From Acinetobacter towneri DSM 14962 = CIP 107472 (GTDB lineage Bacteria > Pseudomonadota > Gammaproteobacteria > Pseudomonadales > Moraxellaceae): a DNA stretch of 64,000 nt. The stretch lies in NCBI RefSeq assembly GCF_000368785.1, contig NZ_KB849688.1, positions 376,943 through 440,942 of the forward strand, in the 5' to 3' direction. Both the position numbers and the translations under genes were made by a program. The stretch's first letter is position 1; the number at the start of each line of letters is the position of its first letter. Below the pieces are notes generated by a model. It was not told where the DNA came from. It saw nothing but the letters and a program-made list of their open reading frames with translations, and ran no database searches. Shown here piece after piece: positions 9,962-18,736 of this stretch.

Positions 9962-11791
9962 ATGACCCAAGTGAACGCACCAGAATTCGTTCGTCACCCT
10001 AAGCTTATTGCATGGGTTGAAGAAATTGCAAAGTTAACGAAACCAGCAAAAATTGAATGGTGTGACGGTAGCGCAGAAGAATATCAACGTCTAATCGACT
10101 TGATGATCGCTAACGGCACCATGCAAGCATTAAACCAAGAAAAACACCCTGGTTCGTACCTTGCAAATTCAGATCCTTCTGACGTTGCTCGTGTTGAAGA
10201 CCGTACTTACATCTGCTCTGAAAACAAAGAAGATGCTGGTGCGACGAACAACTGGGAAGCGCCAGCTGAAATGCGCGCTAAATTAAACGGTTTATTCGAC
10301 GGTTCAATGGCTGGTCGTACCATGTATGTGGTTCCATTCTCTATGGGCCCATTAGGTAGCCACATTGCTCACATCGGTATTGAATTAACTGACTCTCCTT
10401 ATGTTGCTGTCAGCATGTCTAAAATGGCTCGTATGGGTAAAGCTGTTTATGACGTATTGGGCACAGATGGCGAATTTGTTCCTTGCGTACACACTGTGGG
10501 CGCACCATTGGCTGAAGGCGAAAAAGACGTTGCTTGGCCATGTAACAAAGAAAAATACATTGTACATTATCCAGAAACTCGTGAAATCTGGTCGTATGGT
10601 TCTGGTTACGGCGGTAACGCATTATTGGGTAAAAAATGCTTAGCGCTTCGTATTGCTTCTGCAATGGGCCGTGAACAAGGCTGGTTAGCAGAACACATGC
10701 TTATTTTAGGCGTGACCAATCCACAAGGCGAAAAACACTACATCGCTGCAGCATTCCCTTCTGCATGTGGTAAAACCAACTTTGCGATGTTAATTCCACC
10801 TGCAGGTTACGAAGGCTGGAAAATTGAAACTGTAGGTGACGATATTGCTTGGATCAAACCAGGTGAAGATGGTCGCTTATATGCAATTAACCCAGAAGCT
10901 GGTTTCTTCGGTGTTGCTCCTGGTACAAACACCAAGACTAACCCGAACTGTATGGCAACTCTGCACAAAGACGTGATTTATACCAACGTTGCTGTGACTG
11001 ACAACGGCGAAGTATGGTGGGAAGGTCTATCTAAAGAAGTTCCTGCAAACCTAACCAACTGGAAAGGTCAACCACACACTGGCGCAGAAAAAGCAGCTCA
11101 TCCAAATGCGCGCTTCACTGTTGCAGCAGGTCAATGTCCTTCTATTGATGCTGACTGGGAAAATCCAGCAGGTGTTCCAATTTCAGCGTTCATCTTCGGT
11201 GGTCGTCGTGCAGACACAGTGCCTCTAATTTCAGAAGCATTTGACTGGGTAGATGGCGTATATAAAGCTGCAACGATGGGTTCTGAAACTACTGCAGCAG
11301 CCGTTGGTCAACAAGGTATTGTACGCCGCGACCCATTTGCAATGCTTCCATTTGCTGGTTACAACATGGCAGACTACTTCTCTCACTGGTTAGAAATGGG
11401 TGAGAAAGTTGGCGAAAAAGCAAAAGCTGCAGGCAACAAATTACCAGGTATTTACAACGTAAACTGGTTCCGTCGTGATGCAGAAGGCAACTTCGTATGG
11501 CCTGGTTTTGGTCAAAACATGCGTGTACTTGAGTGGATCATTGATCGTTGCGAAGGTCGTGCAGAAGCTGTTGAAACTCCAATTGGTTTTGTTCCAACGT
11601 ATGAGCAATTGAACTGGACTGGTTTAGATTTCTCTAAAGAGCAATTTGAAACTGTAACAGCGCAAGACAAAGAACAATGGATCAAAGAGTTAGAAAGCCA
11701 CACTGAGTTATTCAACAAACTTGGTGAGCGCTTACCTGCTGCATTGAAAGCACGTCAAGCTGCTTTACTTGAAGCGGTTAAGTCTGCGTAA
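9962..11791 (+). CDS. pckG: Phosphoenolpyruvate carboxykinase, GTP-dependent
   Basis: Converts oxaloacetate and GTP to PEP, GDP and CO2; first committed step of gluconeogenesis from TCA intermediates. 609 residues, typical for the GTP class (the ATP class is about 530). The P-loop with the mobile active-site Cys is present ([13 protein letters not shown]), as is the [13 protein letters not shown] motif typical of the GTP enzyme. ATG 9962 is the family start; an open frame extends upstream to 9779 but that extension is low-complexity and unconserved in kind. Monocistronic, closed by a strong terminator. The choice of a GTP enzyme fits a genome that also carries a sucCD-centred TCA block. Confidence 0.98.
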   Translation: MTQVNAPEFVRHPKLIAWVEEIAKLTKPAKIEWCDGSAEEYQRLIDLMIANGTMQALNQEKHPGSYLANSDPSDVARVEDRTYICSENKEDAGATNNWEAPAEMRAKLNGLFDGSMAGRTMYVVPFSMGPLGSHIAHIGIELTDSPYVAVSMSKMARMGKAVYDVLGTDGEFVPCVHTVGAPLAEGEKDVAWPCNKEKYIVHYPETREIWSYGSGYGGNALLGKKCLALRIASAMGREQGWLAEHMLILGVTNPQGEKHYIAAAFPSACGKTNFAMLIPPAGYEGWKIETVGDDIAWIKPGEDGRLYAINPEAGFFGVAPGTNTKTNPNCMATLHKDVIYTNVAVTDNGEVWWEGLSKEVPANLTNWKGQPHTGAEKAAHPNARFTVAAGQCPSIDADWENPAGVPISAFIFGGRRADTVPLISEAFDWVDGVYKAATMGSETTAAAVGQQGIVRRDPFAMLPFAGYNMADYFSHWLEMGEKVGEKAKAAGNKLPGIYNVNWFRRDAEGNFVWPGFGQNMRVLEWIIDRCEGRAEAVETPIGFVPTYEQLNWTGLDFSKEQFETVTAQDKEQWIKELESHTELFNKLGERLPAALKARQAALLEAVKSA

Positions 11792-11807
11792 TTCAACGCT
11801 GATGACT

Positions 11808-11836
11808 AAAAAAAGGTCACTTCGGTGACCTTTTTT
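11808..11836 (+). terminator. pckG terminator
   Basis: GGTCAC-TTCG-GTGACC hairpin with A-run before and six T after. The UUCG loop makes it a very stable intrinsic terminator. Confidence 0.92.
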
Positions 11837-12073
11837 ATTGCCCTAATATTTTATGTGTTAAAAGCACCGAAATCCGCTCTTCAACAATCCCACCTGATGT
11901 GTAAATACTAAATAATACGAAGATTCAAGGTAAAAACATGACATCACAAGCACACGCTTATCAGCTCAAATATAGACAGCCTGCTACACCGCCAACAAAG
12001 CCATGCTTTGTCCTCTCAGCTATGGCATACTTAAAACAAGAATGAAATGACATCAAAAACATGGGACATGATC

Positions 12074-12520
12074 ATGAACAAAACCATGAAGAATACAATG
12101 ATTATTTTGGCTATGACGGGACTTGGGTTAGGTTTATCCGCTTGTCAAAGTTTGCCAGAGCAAAACGAGAATAGTTTTGTTGGCTATAAAGTCGAAAGCA
12201 AAACTGATCGCACTGCCGTATTGGCTTATACGCTTGCAGGACGTCAAAACCAACAGCGCGATGAAAGTAAATTACAGCGTGCCTGCCAAAAAGAACTTGG
12301 TGCGCATAAAACTTATCAATTGCGGATTTTAAGTATTAATGAAGTGGTGAATCCTGCAGCCAACCAACAAGACCCGTATGGTCGCCAACTTGGGCAAAGC
12401 CGCACCTCTATTGGCTTATCGAACACACCTGAGCTACATAGCAGTGAAAACTATGCTACACGTCAGGCCTTAGATGCTCGCCCAAGCACACTGCGCATTG
12501 TGCGTTATAGCTGCAATTAA
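12074..12520 (+). CDS. Small putative lipoprotein
   Basis: 148 residues. Signal sequence with lipobox LSAC (Cys24), then a mature part of about 125 residues with no recognised domain; two further Cys (RACQKE and the C-terminal YSCN) could form a disulfide in the periplasm. ATG 12074 has GGGA 7 bases upstream; an earlier in-frame ATG at 12047 would place eight charged or polar residues before the signal and has no good ribosome site. Function unknown. It is convergent with a methyltransferase gene. Confidence 0.75.
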   Translation: MNKTMKNTMIILAMTGLGLGLSACQSLPEQNENSFVGYKVESKTDRTAVLAYTLAGRQNQQRDESKLQRACQKELGAHKTYQLRILSINEVVNPAANQQDPYGRQLGQSRTSIGLSNTPELHSSENYATRQALDARPSTLRIVRYSCN

Positions 12521-12543
12521 TTCGCGCCACAAAACTGGCTTCC

Positions 12544-12574
12544 TATAAGACGTGATGAGTTATCGCGTCTTATA
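12544..12574. terminator. Weak hairpin between convergent genes
   Basis: 9-bp inverted repeat TATAAGACG / CGTCTTATA with a 13-base loop, overlapping the stop codon of the minus-strand methyltransferase. No clear T-run, so termination is uncertain. Confidence 0.35.
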
Positions 12575-13228
12575 AAAACTCACATTACGGAACTCTTTGG
12601 CTTCATCCAAATCTGGCCATGTGGTCGCGCTGCGTTCATCTATTTTTATATATTGTGGATGACTAAAGTTTTTCACTCGGCTGTCTGCCACCCAAACTTC
12701 TGGGGCGAACTTTAAGAACTCATCTAAAAAAAAGCGATTGCATTGATCATAAAGTACATCGGCAGCCAACAATACATCCACTTGTTCTGCTTTGTATAGA
12801 TCATCTAAATATTCAAGCACCACATCATTCAATTCAGCATTGGCTCGACAGGCTGCAAGGCTAATGGGGTCAATATCACAACAAATTACCCGTTTGGCAC
12901 CTGCCATTTTTGCAGCAATCGCCACCACGCCCGAACCTGCACCAAAGTCTAAAACGACTTTATTTTTTACTTGCTGCGGTTCTGCCAATAACCATTGCGC
13001 CATTGCAAGTCCTGAAGCCCAACAGAAAATCCAGTACGGCGTATCATTCCAAATACGACGAATCACTTCATCATCTAGCTTGTCGGTAGGAAATACTGGT
13101 GGAATAAGCCAAAGTGAAATAGGCGTTTCAGGCAATTGCTGTGCCAGTAATTCACAATTTGGAATTACATCATGTAAAGCATCTAAAAGATGTTCAGGGG
13201 CTTTAGGAAATTGAAAGGTACAGCTCAT
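12560..13228 (-). CDS. SAM-dependent methyltransferase (ETFB-lysine / nicotinamide-methylase-like)
   Basis: 222 residues. Rossmann-type class I methyltransferase with motif I VLDFGAGSGVVAIAA, followed by ICCDIDPISLAACRANAELN (acidic loop that binds the SAM ribose) and the post-motif LAADVLYD. That order and the ADVLYD motif are typical of the METTL20/nicotinamide-N-methylase-like family of protein-lysine methyltransferases. Target unknown. ATG 13228 gives the expected length. Stands alone on the minus strand. Confidence 0.85.
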   Translation of the reverse strand: MSCTFQFPKAPEHLLDALHDVIPNCELLAQQLPETPISLWLIPPVFPTDKLDDEVIRRIWNDTPYWIFCWASGLAMAQWLLAEPQQVKNKVVLDFGAGSGVVAIAAKMAGAKRVICCDIDPISLAACRANAELNDVVLEYLDDLYKAEQVDVLLAADVLYDQCNRFFLDEFLKFAPEVWVADSRVKNFSHPQYIKIDERSATTWPDLDEAKEFRNVSFYKTR

Positions 13229-13603
13229 TGGATTTTTATTCGTTCTAATTTAAAAAGTTCCCTCTGCTTTTTTAAAGGAGAGGGAGCATTCATTATTTTT
13301 ACAATAGACTTCTTGCGTTAGTCAAAATTTAAACAGCCCAAAGCTACATTTTATAAGGTTTTAGCTAATTCAATACCTAGGTAAAACGATACTTTCGCAA
13401 GAGATCTAATGAATTCCCCACTCTTTTTTAGGAGAGTTAGGGACAGAATTTTTAAGCCCTCATCCCAGCCTTCTCCCTGAGCCGTATACGGCGCAAGAGA
13501 AGGAGCATCCATTATTTTCACAATGAATTTCCCCTCTCCTGAGCAAAATTTAAAGCACTGCTTTTAAATTGAAGCGCAAGAGAGGGTTAGGGAGAGGTCT
13601 TCA
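13229..13603. repeat. Composite dispersed-repeat spacer upstream of the methyltransferase
   Basis: 375 bases without a gene. It contains three CT/GA-rich motifs of the CCCTCTCC...GGGAGAGG type (about 13258-13284, 13420-13442 and 13532-13598) and a near-identical 23-base direct repeat beginning GGAGCATYCATTATTTTY at 13283-13305 and 13502-13524 (21 of 23 match). A 104-bp block with imperfect terminal inverted repeats lies at 13305-13408. It looks like non-coding mobile or REP-like sequence. A further copy of the CT/GA motif occurs at 29861-29906. Confidence 0.7.
13305..13408. mobile_element. MITE-like remnant with terminal inverted repeats
   Basis: Left end TAGACTTCTTGCGTTAGT and the reverse complement of the right end, TAGATCTCTTGCGAAAGT, match at 14 of 18 positions. 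The block has no coding capacity. The CTTCTTGCG-type termini remind me of IS5-family ends, but I cannot confirm this and see no convincing target duplication. Confidence 0.45.
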
Positions 13604-14452
13604 TCAACCTAACGCTTTCTCAGCCGCTTCAACCGTTTGACGAATCAAAGTTGTAATGGTCATTGGGCCAACGCCACCTGGTACAGGCGTATATGCAGAA
13701 GCAATCTCTTCAATGCCTTGCAATTGGATATCACCAACACCACCGCCATCACGTGGATGGAAGCCTGCATCAACAACCACAGCGCCTGGTTTGATCCAGT
13801 CTTTTTGAATCAATTCAGCTTTACCAACCGCACCAACAATAATGTCCGCTTGTTTCACAAAACTTGCAAGATCTTGGGTACGTGAATGGCAAATGGTTAC
13901 TGTTGCATTGGCTTCAAGAAGCATCGCAGCCATTGGTTTACCTAAAATTGCCGAACGCCCCACAACAACGGCATGTTTGCCTGCAATTTCAATGTTTTTT
14001 TCTTTAAGAATGGTCATAATGCCTGCAGGTGTTGCAGAACCATATGCAGCTTCGCCCATTGCCATACGACCATAACCTAAACAGGTCACACCATCTACGT
14101 CTTTTGCAAGTGAAATCGCATCAAAACAAGCACGCTCATCAATTTGCGCAGGAACTGGGTGTTGCAACAAAATACCATGCACATCAGGATTGGCATTCAA
14201 TTTTTCAATTTCTGCCAATAATTGTTCTGTGGTGGTTTCTGTTGGCAATTCTACTTTTAAAGAATCCATGCCCACACGACGGCAAGCATTGCCCTTCATG
14301 CGTACATAAGTTGCAGATGCACCGTCATCACCGACCAAAATAGTCGCTAGAATTGGGGTACGACCTGATTTTGCTTTTAACGCTTCTACACGTGTTAACA
14401 GATCAGCTTCAATTTGTTTTGCCAATGCACGACCGTCTAAAATTAATGCCAC
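13604..14452 (-). CDS. folD: Bifunctional methylene-THF dehydrogenase / methenyl-THF cyclohydrolase FolD
   Basis: Interconverts 5,10-methylene-, methenyl- and 10-formyl-tetrahydrofolate with NADP, feeding purine and formyl-Met synthesis. 282 residues. Catalytic region [16 protein letters not shown] with Tyr and Lys in the expected places, GILLQHPVP, the dinucleotide-binding [13 protein letters not shown], and the C-terminal signature [11 protein letters not shown] are all intact. The start is the GTG at 14452: it gives the N-terminus [10 protein letters not shown] expected for the family and has GGAG 7 bases upstream. The open frame continues 10 codons further without a ribosome site. Confidence 0.97.
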   Translation of the reverse strand: MALILDGRALAKQIEADLLTRVEALKAKSGRTPILATILVGDDGASATYVRMKGNACRRVGMDSLKVELPTETTTEQLLAEIEKLNANPDVHGILLQHPVPAQIDERACFDAISLAKDVDGVTCLGYGRMAMGEAAYGSATPAGIMTILKEKNIEIAGKHAVVVGRSAILGKPMAAMLLEANATVTICHSRTQDLASFVKQADIIVGAVGKAELIQKDWIKPGAVVVDAGFHPRDGGGVGDIQLQGIEEIASAYTPVPGGVGPMTITTLIRQTVEAAEKALG

Positions 14453-14604
14453 GGCACATCTCCAAATGTTGATATGAATCAATTTTGCAAATAATACATG
14501 ATTATTTAGACTATTTTATTCTATATGTCGAATTAATGTGCATCTGCTCATTTAATAGTATTGTTTTTTTTTCAGAGCTTGCTAATATACGCATCACAAG
14601 ACGC

Positions 14605-14678
14605 GGCGGGGTGGCAGAGTGGTCATGCAGCGGACTGCAACTCCGTGGACGCCGGTTCGATTCCGACCTCCGCCTCCA
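14605..14678 (+). tRNA. tRNA-Cys (anticodon GCA)
   Basis: 74 nt including encoded CCA. Acceptor GGCGGGG pairs with CTCCGCC (one G-U). The anticodon loop reads CTGCAAC, and the T-arm carries GGTTCGATTCC. It lies 15 bases upstream of tRNA-Leu, so the two are probably co-transcribed. Confidence 0.97.
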
Positions 14679-14693
14679 ATCTTGTAAAACTAT

Positions 14694-14779
14694 GCCCGAG
14701 TGGTGAAATCGGTAGACACAGGGGATTTAAAATCCCCCGCCCTCAAAGCGTGCCAGTTCGAGTCTGGCCTCGGGCACCA
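14694..14779 (+). tRNA. tRNA-Leu (anticodon TAA), copy 1
   Basis: 86 nt with a long variable arm and encoded CCA, typical of class II tRNA-Leu. Acceptor GCCCGAG pairs with CTCGGGC; the anticodon loop contains TTTAAAA. Identical in sequence to the copy at 17676-17761. Confidence 0.97.
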
Positions 14780-14811
14780 TTTTAAAATAGATTAAAATGG
14801 TCCAAATAAAG

Positions 14812-14837
14812 AACCCAGCATTAAGCTGGTTTTTTTA
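14812..14837 (+). terminator. tRNA-Cys/tRNA-Leu terminator
   Basis: AACCCAGC-ATTAA-GCTGGTT hairpin followed by a T run. The same hairpin follows tRNA-Leu copy 2. Confidence 0.85.
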
Positions 14838-14888
14838 TGCCTAAATTTTAGGTTTTCCCCTCTTTATTCAATATTCAATGATGCCTCT

Positions 14889-15620
14889 ATGAACCCTAAA
14901 CAAGCGCTTCTTGATTTGCAGCAATTGCAACAACAATACCCTGCTGCATTTAAAAGAAATATTTTGTTTTATGGTTTTATTCAAAGCAAAGGCATGCTGG
15001 ATGATTGGAAAGAAATGATTCCATGGGTCTTGGCCTGCCTGATTTTTATTCCTATTTCAATCAGTCTGGCGCACGGGATTCAAAACTTTGCACCGCAGTA
15101 CGATGCCTTTCAAGCCAAGGCATTGGCGATTTTAGCCATCATGTTAGGTTTTATGCTGCTTCTACCTTATGTGTTGTATCAAATTAAACACAGTTCGGCA
15201 TCGTGGTATCAACTACAGCAACATGCCACCATAAAAATAGCAGTATTGATTCTGCTACAAGCGGTAAATTTCGCCTATTTTCAGAGTGCAATTCTGCAAG
15301 GGATTTTATTCTTTTTCTGCATCAGTTTTGGTTTTGTACGTTTCTATAAAGAGAATATGTTCCGTGACCACATAAGCCTTGAACAAAAATATTGCTTAAC
15401 GCAATTTCGCCGTGCTGCGTATTGGTCATATCGTCAAGCTGCTAAAATTCAATATCGGATGTATTTTTCCAATAAAAATAGCCCTCGTTTTGCCCAATTG
15501 AATCAGCAATATCAACATGCAATTCAGTTACATCAACAGATTATGCAGGCTGAGCAAGCCTTATGTAAAAGTATTAAATACATTGATTTAGACAGTTATA
15601 TTCAAGATAAACTGGATTAA
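14889..15620 (+). CDS. Hypothetical integral membrane protein
   Basis: 243 residues. Hydrophobic segments lie near residues 44-63, 80-100, 115-132 and 135-150, followed by a polar, Gln-rich C-terminal half with a basic stretch (YRQAAKIQYRMYF) and heptad-like Gln/Leu spacing that may form a coiled coil. The N-terminus (KQALLDLQQLQQQY) is also helix-rich. I do not recognise the family. It lies between two identical tRNA-Leu genes and is convergent with phoD, sharing its terminator. Confidence 0.7.
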   Translation: MNPKQALLDLQQLQQQYPAAFKRNILFYGFIQSKGMLDDWKEMIPWVLACLIFIPISISLAHGIQNFAPQYDAFQAKALAILAIMLGFMLLLPYVLYQIKHSSASWYQLQQHATIKIAVLILLQAVNFAYFQSAILQGILFFFCISFGFVRFYKENMFRDHISLEQKYCLTQFRRAAYWSYRQAAKIQYRMYFSNKNSPRFAQLNQQYQHAIQLHQQIMQAEQALCKSIKYIDLDSYIQDKLD

Positions 15621-15650
15621 AAATCATCTCTTTCATCCAACTTATCTATA

Positions 15651-15680
15651 AAAAAACCGAGCAACTTGAGCTCGGTTTTT
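15651..15680. terminator. Bidirectional terminator between the membrane-protein gene and phoD
   Basis: AACCGAGC / GCTCGGTT stem with A and T runs on both sides, 7-base loop. Confidence 0.88.
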
Positions 15681-15693
15681 AGAACATATAAAT

Positions 15694-17466
15694 TTAGGCC
15701 GATTTTGCAACATCGATGATTGGATTCAATTGAACATCGTAGGTCATTTGATGACTACGTGTTGAATCTATTTTATATTCACGTGCCTTCACCGTATCCA
15801 CAAACTTCCAATCGGCAACCACTTGCGCACGATCAAAAGTCACCGTTAAATAACCACGCTGATTTAAGTTGCAATAATCCAACTCATCAATCAGCAATTT
15901 AAAGGCATTCTCTAACTCTACCATTTCCGCTGCAGGCACATTTAAGTAATACTCAATTCCTGGCGATGATACGGAACTGGTCGCAAGCTCTACCCCAACC
16001 ACATGATTGCTATTTTGTGGATGTAAGCTGGATGCCCAAGCATTATGCGTATCACCCGCCAACACTACCGCTTTTTTGCCTAACTGTTGCAAGGTACCAT
16101 ACACAACTTCGCGCTCGTAGGCATAACCATCCCAGGCATCTAAGTTATAGGGTGCAACTGTACTCAAACGTGCTTTATCCATTGCTGATAGCGTAGGATC
16201 ACCAGCTTTTAAACGCATTTTCAGTGTGAGTAAATCAGCAATTTTTTGTTTAATCTGTGCAAGCGTTTCTACAGTAGCATTGCCACTGGTCACTTGTTCT
16301 AAAAGCAATAACAGCTCTTGTGGAATCAGTATTTTCGCCATCAACACTTGTTGAGCCAAAACATTCCAAGTAGCCTTAGACTGCCCCAACTGCTTTTGCA
16401 ACCATTCTCGTTGAACTCCACCCATCAATGTGCGTTGATCACTAAATAAATCTGCCTGAAATTTAGCAGCATCAATACCTTCTGCCGTCATATAGTTAGC
16501 ATAATCTAATTGCTTATGACGCGCCAAAATACGCGTATCCAGCATCATCAAATTCACCAAACCACCAAAATCAAACTGGCGATAAATATTCAAATGATCA
16601 TTTTCTGCAACTGGACGAATTGGCATCCACTCGAAATAAGCCTGTAATGCCGCAATTTTACGTTCTATAAAGCTGCCTTCACCTTCTTGATGATTATCTG
16701 CACCCGCTTCCCAAGTATCATTACTGAGTTCATGGTCATCCCAAATGACAATAAATGGATGGCGTTGGTGAGCAGTCTGCAAATCAGCATCGGTACGATA
16801 TAAAGCATAACGTTTACGATAATCATCTAACTTGATAATTTCTTTATCATTGTCTGCAGCAAAGGTACGTCCTAACTGTTTTGCATCGTCAGTCGCGTAG
16901 CCACCTTGTCCATATTCATAAATATAATCACCCAAGTGAATAATCACATCCAGATTGTTTTCCTGTGCCATTTCTTTATACACATGAAAATAACCTGCGG
17001 GATAGTTTGAGCAAGAACAGACCGCAAATTTCACTTGATCGCTGCGTTGTGGCAAGGTTTTGGTCTGTCCTATAGCAGAAACCGTATTACCAAAGCGGAA
17101 ACGGTAATAATATTTAGTCCCTGCCTGTAAACGATCTGCGTCCACTTTAACAGTAAAATCTTGCGCTGCGCTGGTTTGTACTTTGCCAGTATTTACCAAT
17201 TGCTTAAACGCCTCATCGCTGGCAATTTCCCAAACCACTTCAATGCATGCTGCCATGTCACTTGGCGTTACACGTGTCCATAAAATGATACGATCATGCA
17301 GCGGATCACCACTGGCGACACCATGCAAAAACTGCACCTTTAATGCATTTTCTGCTGTATTTTCATTGTCATCACCACATGCAGTTAATGCGACTGGCAA
17401 TGACAACGCCCCAAAACCAGCCAAACTTTTTTGAATCAGCTCTCGGCGAGTTAAGCGAATGTTCAT
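15694..17466 (-). CDS. phoD: PhoD-type alkaline phosphatase, Tat-exported
   Basis: Ca/Fe-dependent secreted phosphomonoesterase/diesterase that releases phosphate outside the cytoplasm. 590 residues. The N-terminus is a twin-arginine signal (LTRRELIQKSLAGFG) followed by a hydrophobic core ending LTACGDD, so the mature protein could also be lipidated at that Cys. A PhoD N-terminal beta-domain with HGVASGDPLHDRIILWTRV precedes the metallophosphatase core with CSCSNYPAGY, HLGDYIYEYG, WDDHE and GDTHN motifs. AAAGGA lies just ahead of ATG 17466. Monocistronic. I see no obvious Pho box. Confidence 0.93.
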   Translation of the reverse strand: MNIRLTRRELIQKSLAGFGALSLPVALTACGDDNENTAENALKVQFLHGVASGDPLHDRIILWTRVTPSDMAACIEVVWEIASDEAFKQLVNTGKVQTSAAQDFTVKVDADRLQAGTKYYYRFRFGNTVSAIGQTKTLPQRSDQVKFAVCSCSNYPAGYFHVYKEMAQENNLDVIIHLGDYIYEYGQGGYATDDAKQLGRTFAADNDKEIIKLDDYRKRYALYRTDADLQTAHQRHPFIVIWDDHELSNDTWEAGADNHQEGEGSFIERKIAALQAYFEWMPIRPVAENDHLNIYRQFDFGGLVNLMMLDTRILARHKQLDYANYMTAEGIDAAKFQADLFSDQRTLMGGVQREWLQKQLGQSKATWNVLAQQVLMAKILIPQELLLLLEQVTSGNATVETLAQIKQKIADLLTLKMRLKAGDPTLSAMDKARLSTVAPYNLDAWDGYAYEREVVYGTLQQLGKKAVVLAGDTHNAWASSLHPQNSNHVVGVELATSSVSSPGIEYYLNVPAAEMVELENAFKLLIDELDYCNLNQRGYLTVTFDRAQVVADWKFVDTVKAREYKIDSTRSHQMTYDVQLNPIIDVAKSA

Positions 17467-17637
17467 GAATATTCCTTTTATTTTTCTTGAGCGCTCAACA
17501 TAGAAATTTATGATTTCGCTTTGATCTCAAATTCATGAAATATTGATGACAAACAGCAGAAATATACTGCAAACCGAACTTTTTTCAAGCTAATAAGTTG
17601 AATTGATTGAAAAGAAAGCAATTGTAAATAAATTTAC

Positions 17638-17666
17638 TTGCCAAGATTTATTTCGTCCTCTATTAT
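17638..17666 (+). promoter_or_regulatory. Promoter of tRNA-Leu copy 2
   Basis: TTGCCA at 17638-17643 and TATTAT at 17661-17666, 17 bases apart, five of six matches to each sigma-70 hexamer; the tRNA begins 9 bases after the -10. Confidence 0.7.
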
Positions 17667-17675
17667 TGCGCACAT

Positions 17676-17761
17676 GCCCGAGTGGTGAAATCGGTAGACA
17701 CAGGGGATTTAAAATCCCCCGCCCTCAAAGCGTGCCAGTTCGAGTCTGGCCTCGGGCACCA
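17676..17761 (+). tRNA. tRNA-Leu (anticodon TAA), copy 2
   Basis: Identical over all 86 nt to the copy at 14694-14779, encoded CCA included. Similarity continues through the terminator but stops abruptly upstream of the tRNA, where this copy has its own promoter. Confidence 0.97.
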
Positions 17762-17802
17762 TTTTAATGAATCAAATCATTCAAATGGTGCAAATAAAGA
17801 AC

Positions 17803-17825
17803 TCCAGCATTAAGCTGGTTTTTTT
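17803..17825 (+). terminator. tRNA-Leu copy 2 terminator
   Basis: CCAGC-ATTAA-GCTGG stem plus T run; near-identical to the hairpin after copy 1. Confidence 0.82.
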
Positions 17826-17880
17826 ATGCCTAAAAAATATAATATTGAAAACGATAACACTTATGTTCCGATGATTTGAA

Positions 17881-18327
17881 ATGTCTCTACAACGCTTTAT
17901 CTTCTCTTTCAAATGGGTGATCTGTTTATGCTGCTTGCTCAGTTTTGCAAGCCATGCACAAAATCCCAGCCTTGAGTCAGCAACCGAATCCGTAAACCCA
18001 ATTGAAACTGATGCAGAATTTTATGATGTTTTTGCAGGAACATTGCAATATAAAAATCAAGAATTACAATTACGTCGTTGCAGCTTAGGCAACAATTTAT
18101 ATTTATTAAATTTCCAAAATCCTGAAGAAGAAAAGCAACTCAAAACTTTGCTGCAACAAAATACAAAGTTTTGGGTCAATTTAATTGCACAGCCGAATGA
18201 ACATAATGGGCTATATACGTTGAATGTTCGGGAAATTGCAGAACTACATACACAGCAAAGTTGCCATTTGGATGATGTTTTAGATGATTTATTGAATCAC
18301 CCATATATTAAAGCTGAAAGAGAGTGA
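17881..18327 (+). CDS. Small exported protein, unknown function
   Basis: 148 residues. An N-terminal signal peptide of about 26 residues ends in SFASHA before QNPSLES, so the protein is probably periplasmic. The mature part has two Cys (RRCSLG and QQSCHL) that could form a disulfide and a beta-strand-rich middle (LYLLNFQNPEEEKQLKTLL). I do not recognise a domain. The start is the ATG that gives the full signal; no strong Shine-Dalgarno is visible. It nearly abuts the convergent gene downstream. Confidence 0.68.
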   Translation: MSLQRFIFSFKWVICLCCLLSFASHAQNPSLESATESVNPIETDAEFYDVFAGTLQYKNQELQLRRCSLGNNLYLLNFQNPEEEKQLKTLLQQNTKFWVNLIAQPNEHNGLYTLNVREIAELHTQQSCHLDDVLDDLLNHPYIKAERE

Positions 18328-18331
18328 CCTA

Positions 18332-18646
18332 TCACCACTCTCTCGTTGCAATCAACTCTTCCATTTCAATCTCGAAATAGCCTTGATCTTGCAGCACCAT
18401 CATCATCGCCTCAGCAATATAATCTGCTGCGGTATCGTCCAAATCTGAATCCAGATCTTTAAATTGTGGTTTCATTTTATTAATGGCTTGCACGGTCTGA
18501 TCTGCAAAATGATAAATATCGGTTTCAGATAAATTGGATTTAGACACGTGTTTTGCAAACTGTTGAATCAGTTGTTTTAACTCAGCAACTAAAATATCAG
18601 GATAAAACTCATCATCAAACATCGGGAGAAGTAAATCTGCAAACAT
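18332..18646 (-). CDS. Small acidic protein, probably DUF5713 family
   Basis: 104 residues, soluble, acidic and helical. The pattern MFDDEFYPD...LV.ELK...FA near the start and a C-terminal ADYIAEAMMMVLQDQGYFEIEMEELIATREW resemble DUF5713 proteins as I recall them; function unknown. An in-frame TTG start lies 12 bases upstream, and neither start has a convincing ribosome site. Four bases separate its stop from that of the convergent exported-protein gene. Confidence 0.68.
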   Translation of the reverse strand: MFADLLLPMFDDEFYPDILVAELKQLIQQFAKHVSKSNLSETDIYHFADQTVQAINKMKPQFKDLDSDLDDTAADYIAEAMMMVLQDQGYFEIEMEELIATREW

Positions 18647-18736
18647 ACAAGCACTCAAAAATACAGAGATTCAAGCGTGCCTATATAGCATAAGCAAGGC
18701 TTTAATTCTAGCTTCGCCCCAATTTGCATACTGCGA

